Assembly: GCF_905147045.1 (NCBI RefSeq)
Contig: NC_065910.1
Coordinates: forward strand, 7,564,001-7,628,000
Direction of reading: 5' to 3'
DNA: 64,000 nucleotides
Source: Nymphalis io
Taxonomy: Eukaryota > Arthropoda > Insecta > Lepidoptera > Nymphalidae
Both the position numbers and the translations under genes were made by a program. Below, piece by piece: positions 58,901 to 64,000 of this stretch (its first letter is position 1; every line of letters begins with the position of its first letter). The notes under the pieces are model-generated. The model did not search any database. It worked only from the letters and a program-made list of their open reading frames with translations, and was not told the DNA's origin.

Positions 58901-59054
58901 GCAACCAGACTTCGTCTTGCGCTGGAAATACCCCAACTTGGTCCGTACCACCAATTTAGATGTAGGAGGCCACTTTGCAGCCTTCGAGAAGCCAGTTGAA
59001 GTTTCTAGCGATATATTTGAAGCTGTTAAAACGTTTTTGACAATGAAAAAGTAA
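47290..59054 (+). CDS. Jheh: Juvenile hormone epoxide hydrolase, seven exons
   Basis: Exons: 47290-47370, 48286-48468, 51443-51691, 54867-55013, 56281-56626, 57393-57624 and 58847-59054 (stop TAA). All introns are GT-AG, and the joined frame gives 481 residues, near the usual ~460. The protein is a microsomal alpha/beta-hydrolase that opens the epoxide of juvenile hormone to the diol. Basic N-terminus 1-27, then a membrane anchor of about 31-50 (VITIVGAVVIAVLF). The N-terminal epoxide-hydrolase domain has AWWG and DTSIRPY. The oxyanion motif HGWP is at 179-182. The nucleophile is Asp 254 in GGDFG, with Phe where Trp is usual. Epoxide-activating tyrosines are Tyr 324 (ESGY) and Tyr 398 (RLYKE). 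The charge-relay acid is Asp 428 (KHDLV), and the catalytic His 455 is in GGHFAAFE. Residue roles are assigned by comparison with mammalian microsomal epoxide hydrolase (Asp226, Tyr299, Tyr374, Glu404, His431). The first exon is the least certain, but its phase and donor fit. Confidence 0.92.
47608..47825 (+). repeat. SINE family C copy in Jheh intron 1
   Basis: The head TGCCTCGTTGGTATAGTGGT and the AAAGTTATTGGATTTTT block match 13116-13372. The rest is diverged. Confidence 0.6.
47968..48235 (+). repeat. LINE-tail family B copy in Jheh intron 1
   Basis: Starts CTTGGTGGTAGGGTTCTATG and carries diverged family blocks up to about 48230, about 50 bases before the exon 2 acceptor. Confidence 0.7.
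48470..49805. other. Jheh intron 2, first part: no exon seen
   Basis: AT-rich intronic DNA. 49140-49400 holds ACTCAAAAACTTTTTCACAT and a TCAAACTTGG block that look like an old repeat, family not recognised. Confidence 0.45.
49806..49875 (-). repeat. Repeat family H copy in Jheh intron 2
   Basis: The reverse complement is GTTGCCTGGAAGAGATCGCT, then AGCGATAAGGCCGCC and TGTTGCACC. Preceded at 49743 by a TTTAT tandem run. Confidence 0.6.
49969..49991. repeat. (TA)n microsatellite in Jheh intron 2
   Basis: Short TA tract with flanking TACATA repeats at 49945-50025. Confidence 0.9.
50509..50705 (+). repeat. LINE-tail family B, degraded copy in Jheh intron 2
   Basis: AAGCCCGTCTGGGTAGGTAC followed by diverged TTCTACCGCGAAACATCAAT and GTTGTATTCCGGTTTAAAAG. 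Confidence 0.7.
51703..51852 (+). repeat. Repeat family E copy in Jheh intron 3
   Basis: TGATATTATAAATGCGAAGG, ACTAAACCAATTTTAATGAA, CCCCAAGGAAGGACGTAGG and CGTGAAGCCGCGGGTGAAAA. It begins 11 bases after the exon 3 donor. Confidence 0.75.
51853..52750. other. Jheh intron 3, first part: no exon seen
   Basis: AT-rich. Short frames at 52399-52750 show no epoxide hydrolase or other motif. Confidence 0.5.
52755..53100 (+). repeat. Repeat family F, copy 2, in Jheh intron 3
   Basis: Matches the reverse complement of 2745-3060 in block order: CGTACGCCGC, TCTCTTTAAAACGATGTC, GACGCTGTGTCTGG, GATCGGAAGTTTTTAGTGAA. Confidence 0.6.
53133..53210. repeat. Imperfect hairpin in Jheh intron 3
   Basis: TAGGTGAATGAATAGGTAGT at the left pairs with a right arm ending TTCATCCACCTA at 53210, with a bulge around 53190-53197 and the TCACTTCAGTGTCA centre. 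Confidence 0.6.
53473..53503. repeat. Perfect 13-base stem-loop in Jheh intron 3
   Basis: TTTATTAAGGCAC (53473-53485), loop CTTAA, GTGCCTTAATAAA (53491-53503). Confidence 0.85.
53835..54129 (+). repeat. LINE-tail family B, full copy in Jheh intron 3
   Basis: Complete copy from GGTGGTAGGGCTTTGTGCAA to CCACTTACCATCAGGTGGCC, the CCGCCTTCCT tail and poly(A). It differs from 4204-4472 at only a few bases over the shared part. Confidence 0.9.
54219..54382 (-). repeat. SINE family A, degraded copy in Jheh intron 3
   Basis: The reverse complement has CACTGATTTTTCACGTGCAT, CGTGAGGAAATCGGCATGTG and a GTGGTTCTATAAGTTCC block. Confidence 0.6.
55500..55756 (-). repeat. SINE family A, degraded copy in Jheh intron 4
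   Basis: AACAGCCTGTAAATGCCCCA at the tail end and TCAGTGGTGCTCGAATGGGA near the head, in reverse orientation. Confidence 0.65.
56920..57211 (+). repeat. LINE-tail family B, full copy in Jheh intron 5
   Basis: All family blocks from TCTGGGTAGGTACC to CCACTTACCATCAGGTGGCC and poly(A). Ends about 180 bases before exon 6. Confidence 0.88.
58006..58195 (+). repeat. SINE family C copy in Jheh intron 6
   Basis: The head TGCTTTGGCCTAGTGGGTAA has a B-box-like GGGTCCGAACCCTG. The body is AAAGTAATTGGGTTATTCC. Confidence 0.65.
58338..58608 (-). repeat. SINE family D, full copy in Jheh intron 6
   Basis: The reverse complement runs from GACGAGCCGGTTGACGTGGT through GGTTCGATTCCCGCC to GGGATCAGATGGCCGTGTGT. 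It matches 21117-21377 in the opposite direction. Confidence 0.85.
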
Positions 59055-59076
59055 CCAAGTAAATAGATTTTTTTTA

Positions 59077-59082
59077 AATAAA
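59077..59082 (+). terminator. Polyadenylation signal candidate of Jheh
   Basis: AATAAA 22 bases after the Jheh stop codon, within an A/T-rich 3' region. Confidence 0.6.
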
Positions 59083-59567
59083 AAATGTGACCAAAGACTT
59101 TTTTATTTTTTCAATCACTATAATAGGTAACGTATGTACGTGATTAAGTGACTTCATTTTACCGAACGTCAAGCATTTCTCGACAAATACCGTAAGCGTA
59201 ACAGGATTATAATATAATAATAACAATAATTGGAGCTGACGGATTATTTAATAGTAAAAATGCTGATAAGCAATTCATTAAGAAAAACATTCCTTGAAAA
59301 ATTAAGAATAGTTGTGTGGAATTACCACTAAATTTAATATTCAGATATTTTTTGATAGATCAATCATGCTTGGAATTAATGGGCGCTTTATTGAATTTCA
59401 AAGTCACACAGGCTCGCCAAGCACTTGACACTTCCTGTTAGAACACGTCGACTTTTCGTATTGCTCTAATGTGTCTGATATTGACGTAGTCTACACACAC
59501 AAGCACGAAATCAAAATATACTTTATTCAAGTAAAAGTCAAAGTGGTACCCACTTTTACCGTTTCAG
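59083..59567. other. No gene seen
   Basis: Downstream of Jheh. AT-rich, nothing recognised. Confidence 0.5.
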
Positions 59568-59755
59568 AGCTTTGGTACTAACAAAGCGATATATGTAAAG
59601 CTGAAGACTCGGAGGTCCTGGGTTCAATCCAAGGTCAATAATAGTTATTGGGTTTTTCTGTCAGAAAATTCTCAGTAGTAACCCGGGATCTGGAAGTTGA
59701 AAGTGTGTACACTGCCTCGGAAAGCACGTAAAGCCGGTCTGGAGGACATTATTAT
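59568..59755 (+). repeat. SINE family C copy downstream of Jheh
   Basis: Diverged head with GTCCTGGGTTCAATCCAAGG. The body is TAGTTATTGGGTTTTTCTGT and AAGTGTGTACACTGCC. Confidence 0.65.
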
Positions 59756-61150
59756 ATATTATACATGACATAATTAATTAGTGTTACATTTTATATTCTA
59801 TCTAAAAAAATCAACAAATATTAATTTCACGCCTTTTTATTATACTGACCTACATATTTACGTACAGCCCAAATTTCTGGGGTTAGCAAATTGAAAATAT
59901 TCATATGGCACTTTTATACAGTAGGTTATCATTAAGGAAAGATGTTTGAAAATTTAACAGCCAAATACTCTCCCGTATTCCCTAGCATACTATACTCCCT
60001 AGTTTAAGAACTATATCAAAATACTCGATGTTCAATAATGTCACCGTGAACACAACCGTTTATCACAGAGTAATAGAGACTTCAGACCATAATTTAGTGC
60101 CACAAATTAAGCTGTACCACAAAAAGGAACGAACGAATGGAAATGAAAAAGAATAACGTGTAGACAGAATCGGCGCAACGAAATTGAGTTAGTGAAGCGA
60201 TTGGAATCCTCCGAGAACTCTTTTTATCCCATTTAATCTATATTTTGAGGGCCTGAGCTTTTTTATTGGTTAATCGCGTATGAATTTGAATCCTAATAAC
60301 TGTCTATGTACGTGTATGTTTATTATATGATTTTATTTCACTTGACTTGTTTGTATGTGTGAATCAAATATTTATTTATATTTTAATCAGTCTCACCTGA
60401 ACAACCGTGGTGAATAAACAAGCATTACATACATTAATATATTAAAAAAAGTTTTTAAGGGTGTATGCCACTTGATAACTTACATATTGTAAGTGAACTT
60501 GATTTTATTGTTAAAAAATGCTGGTATTATACTAATTTGTTAGTATGTCTAAACACTAACACAATGTGAGTAATATTAAAGTAGCATAGTTGATGCACTG
60601 ATCCGATCGGTTCAAATCAAAACAAACTTTTGTTTAAATAAATTAAATTTAAAGCTACAACCGGCTCGGAATGTAAATTCTACTGAGAAGAACCGGCAAA
60701 AATTCAGTTGTTACTCGTTTTTACAATCATGTTACATCTTAATCAAATACAATTGAATTATTATAAATACTGCATGGAAATAATAAATACTACCCACTTA
60801 CATACGATGCTGCTCGTGACTTCTGTTAGATTGAACTTGGCTTGACACGCTACCGCGTGTCTATATATTAATTAAAGTTATCATCACGTGTGCTGCAAAG
60901 CTTAATAGTATTTGAGAAGTCTTATTATAAAAGGGAACATCTTGCCTAGATGGACAATACAGATGTAATATAAAAGTTTCTTAAACTAAATATCTAATTC
61001 TATATTATGTTACTTAATTTTTCAATGTAGACGACCTTGCGATTATTAAATTATTCATTATATAAAATACCTATATTTTGTATATGTGTATGAATAAAAG
61101 AAACAATATCCGCCTACAGCATTGCATTATTCAAGTAAATTATAATTTGA
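59756..61150. other. No gene seen
   Basis: AT-rich. Nothing recognised. Confidence 0.5.
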
Positions 61151-61159
61151 AAATCCCTT

Positions 61160-61340
61160 TAAAGTCATTCCTGTCGATTCCGATTTCAAATCGATTTCCA
61201 AACAAGTAAACTCGTAGCGGTAATCGTTAACAATCGAATCAGCATCGCTAAATTCAGTTATTCGCAGTCTCGACGCCGCGGCTCGCTAACTTTTTCTGAC
61301 GATTCCTTGCAAAAAAATCGATGCCGTCGAAACCTTTCAT
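61160..61340. other. CpG-richer patch, no gene seen
   Basis: Many CpGs and several ATCGAT/AATCG motifs (for example AAATCGATTTCC, GGTAATCGTTAACAATCGAA, GACGCCGCGGCTCG) inside AT-rich DNA. Could be regulatory; no exon is visible. Confidence 0.25.
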
Positions 61341-61859
61341 TTTTATCTGGCTTAGTAATAGTTTCGTTTTTCAGTAGTAATTTGGTTACAGGAAAGAACT
61401 TTCTAGTGTTGTTATCGTCGTGTTGAATATGATTTAAATTTTTTATTTATGAATTTAAAGCGGTTGCAACTCAGAAGTGAAACGCGTTAAAATCGTTTTA
61501 CTAAAATTTCGGTTGTGAAATTAAAATAATTTCTCCATAATTATATTATATATATGTCATAAGTCCTTTTAATAATTAAGCTATATTCTATACGATTGTA
61601 ACGTTATAGGAAAAAATGAAAGTAAAATTTTTTTTTTAAATATAGAATACTTAGTTCCCGGCTCCATGTTGTATAAAGTCTATATATATCTTTGTGTAAA
61701 ACGAATTCTTGTCAAATGTAACTTCATATTTATGATTTACGCAGTATACTATATAACAAACCAAATAATCTCAAATCTGGACAAAGGCTTTCCCTCTGTG
61801 ACATAAAGTAACACGGAATTCAATCCATTACGCTACTCTACTAAGGAGTTACGGCTATA

Positions 61860-62015
61860 TATGTATAAGGCAGCGCGAAAACCCGCGAAAGCCGTAAACC
61901 CAAGTGTAGATGGTATCGTGCACGTACGCGCTTCGACAAAGGGAGTGAAGCTCCTTAGAGATCATGCTTCAATTGCGACTAAACTACGTGGCCGCGATTT
62001 ATGAATGAATGACTA
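61860..62015 (-). repeat. Repeat family G, copy 2
   Basis: The reverse complement carries AAATCGCGGCCACG, TTTAGTCG, CCCTTTGTCGAAGC and TACGGCTTTCGCGGGTTTTC in the same order as 20440-20650. Confidence 0.55.
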
Positions 62016-62207
62016 GACCCTGCTTTATATTTATTAACATCAAGGACTTAATAAATATACACAAATCTTATATAATAATGTTACCAGCATTGCCTCGATA
62101 AAACGTAAAACGAAAAATGAACCAGCATTTTATAGGTATTAAATATGTTTTAGAAATTATTTTGTATATTACTTCAAGGTAAAACTATATCAACTGTAAA
62201 TGGAACA

Positions 62208-62335
62208 CATTTTTTTATTGAACTCACTGAAGATGTTGGCCCTAATGGCCTTGACAGTGTTGTCGGGTAGGGGAGTCTTAAAATACTCAAGCTCAGAGTC
62301 CATTTCAAGGCTCAGAATATGCGCGTCCTAAGGAT
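62208..62335 (-). other. Protein-like fragment, family not recognised
   Basis: A minus-strand frame of about 40 codons contains AHILSLEMDSELEYF and then KTPLPDNTVKAIRANIF. It is stop-free here but has an upstream TAG within the next few codons and no start. It looks like a conserved piece of a mobile-element protein or a processed fragment. I cannot name it. It abuts a family B copy. Confidence 0.3.
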
Positions 62336-62359
62336 GCCTCCTGTGAGGCCAGACTTCGG

Positions 62360-62548
62360 TTTTTTTTTTATAGAATATTAAGCGGACGAGCATATGGGCG
62401 ACCTGATGGTAAGTTATGTCCCTTGTGCCTGACATACACACTGGCTCACTCCTTCTTTAAACCGAAACACAACACTACCAAGTATTGCTGTTTTGAGGTG
62501 GAATAACTGATGAGTGGAGACGAGCTTGCAAAAAGCCCTACCACCAGG
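62360..62548 (-). repeat. LINE-tail family B, copy with deletion
   Basis: The reverse complement starts CCTGGTGGTAGGGCTTTTTG and ends in the ATCAGGTCGCCCATATGCTC block and poly(A). The middle part between the GTACAAGGGACA-like block and the 3' block is missing. Confidence 0.75.
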
Positions 62549-62784
62549 CTTAGGATGCTGCATAGATTATTTATAACGAGTTACGGTTTGAATGCTGATT
62601 TGTTCAATTGAGATATTGTAAAGGAATGTACAAGGGACATAACGTCGTAGATTCCATGCTTAATGACGTACTGAAAATGAGTAGTTCAGTCTCCTTCGTT
62701 TAGCTTGTTTCGGAAAAAAAGAATTTTACAGGCTTTTTTTGTATTTTATTCACTAAAATTAATAAAGTAATATTATTATTATAT

Positions 62785-62943
62785 TAGGGGGGATGAAGAG
62801 GTGTTAGGTATAAAAAGTCTATGTCCTTCCTCAGTTTTCGAATTTGCTTCATACGAAATTTCATCAAAATCAGTTCAGTGGTTTAATCGTAGAAGCGTAA
62901 CAGGCAGAAAGAGTTACTTTCGCATTTATAATATTAGTACAGA
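62785..62943 (-). repeat. Repeat family E copy
   Basis: The reverse complement starts ACTAATATTATAAATGCGAA, then GAACTGATTTTGATGAAATT and AGGAAGGACATAGAC. Confidence 0.75.
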
Positions 62944-63319
62944 TAGGCTTACTGACGTCATTTGTCGAAGAATGCTCGACATTTATGCGGTCACGTGACG
63001 CGTCTGCTCTTTGATGATGACAAAGATAAATTCCAAAAACATGCATTTATTCGATGAAAAACGTAAGCAAAACACTAATTTTTGATTCATTAACAATAAT
63101 GATATGGGTATTTCAGTGCTTATTTAATTTTACATAGCTTATAACATTATATATTATATCACTCGTAACCAAAACCAAAATAGGATTACATAATAAGCAT
63201 ATATATTATGTTTGGCAAACTAGTAGACCGTAACTTAAGTAAAACGAGGAAGTAGTAAGTATAGTGATGAGAATTAATGTGTGCATGCGTCCATGTATTT
63301 TAATTTATAATAATAATAT
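62944..63319. other. No gene seen
   Basis: AT-rich. Nothing recognised. Confidence 0.5.
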
Positions 63320-63558
63320 ACTTGGTGGTTGGGCTTTGTGTAGGCCCGTGTGGGTAGGTACCACCCGCTCATCAGATATTCTACCACTAAATACTAAGTA
63401 TTGGCTTTTACTAGCAACTACAGACGCAAATAACATAATATCTTAGTTGGCTGGTGGCGTATTGACGATGAAAATAATGGATGATATTTCTTACAGCGCA
63501 AATATCTTAGAGAGGTGGTGACCACTTACCATCACATGTGCAGCTTACCTTACTTATA
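63320..63558 (+). repeat. LINE-tail family B, degraded copy
   Basis: CTTGGTGGTTGGGCTTTGTG, GTGGGTAGGTACCACCCGCT and CCACTTACCATCACATGTGC mark the two ends. There is an internal deletion. Confidence 0.78.
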
Positions 63559-64000
63559 AAATTACGTACTACGTGTGTAATACGTTCGCAAATAATATGA
63601 AAAATATTTAAGTGAACGTAGTCTCAAGCATTAAAAAAACTCTTCAAACTTTTCGTTTTAAAATACGGTTAACTTAAAGACTTACTTCTTTTGTCTCATT
63701 ACAAGCCGCAGCCGTGATTAGTTTTGCGTCTAGCTCATTTACAATTCAAACTCAGCGGTAGATCTATTACAGAATTTGTTTATCGGGATATCGACTTTAA
63801 GATAAATGTCATAAAGCCGTTTTCAGCGTTACACATTACTTGGTTATTTAAGGAACATTGCATCCATGGCTAGCTCATTTGGTACGCAAAAGAGTTCTGC
63901 GTTCCTTGTTCGTTGTGTTAAGATTAAGTAGTGTTTCCTTGATTAGTGTTTTTATAACATAGAATTGTGGATAAAATTGTGTGGAATCTTATTGTGTAAT
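63559..64000. other. No gene seen up to the window end
   Basis: A 22-codon frame starting at 63866 (MASSFGTQKSSAF) has no known motif. The stretch could be a 5' flank of a gene beyond the window, but nothing proves it. Confidence 0.3.

Noticed and set aside
63866..63931. 22-codon ORF near the window end as a first exon
   Set aside because: Too short and without a donor site or known N-terminal motif.
1..64000. CRISPR arrays, operons, bacterial promoters
   Set aside because: The window is eukaryotic; the only regular short-period array (29160-29540) is degenerate and lies in a retrotransposon leader.

Overview
This window reads as lepidopteran nuclear DNA (butterfly or moth). It is AT-rich and intron-rich and is packed with interspersed repeats: tRNA-headed SINEs, LINE tails and (TA)n tracts. 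Only one host gene could be supported: a seven-exon juvenile hormone epoxide hydrolase (Jheh) on the + strand at 47290-59054. All six introns have GT-AG borders, the phases are compatible, and a 481-residue protein results. Its introns are full of the same repeats that fill the rest of the window.

Layout. 1-1331: a minus-strand Gypsy-like remnant, made of an LTR-like sequence followed by decayed gag. 1332-28759: no host gene seen. This stretch holds dispersed SINEs (families A, C and D below), 5'-truncated LINE tails (family B), short MITE-like repeats, microsatellites and several strong hairpins. 28760-35383: a complete BEL/Pao LTR retrotransposon with two 207-bp LTRs that look identical, a 4-bp target duplication, a primer binding site, a leader built of ~26-nt repeats, and one uninterrupted 1733-residue Gag-Pol frame. 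35589-39806: a second copy of the 1-851 LTR-like repeat, interrupted by a minus-strand RTE-type LINE (36383-39552). The LINE's endonuclease and reverse transcriptase frames are broken. 39810-45050: repeats only. 45055-46311: a decayed LINE fragment of the class with a C-terminal restriction-like endonuclease (R4/Dong or R2 type), ending in a (TAA)n run. 47290-59054: Jheh. 59083-64000: no gene seen; repeats, a CpG-richer patch and a short protein-like fragment.

How the parts relate. Jheh would hydrolyse the epoxide of juvenile hormone at the endoplasmic reticulum membrane; nothing else here looks like a pathway partner. The other coding sequence belongs to retroelements. The BEL element is the only one that looks intact and recent. 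The abundant family B shares its 3' tail with a LINE fragment at 4640-5010, suggesting a common reverse transcriptase moved both. Coordinates of repeat fragments were set by eye and may be off by tens of bases. Names of repeat families A-H are local labels for this annotation only.
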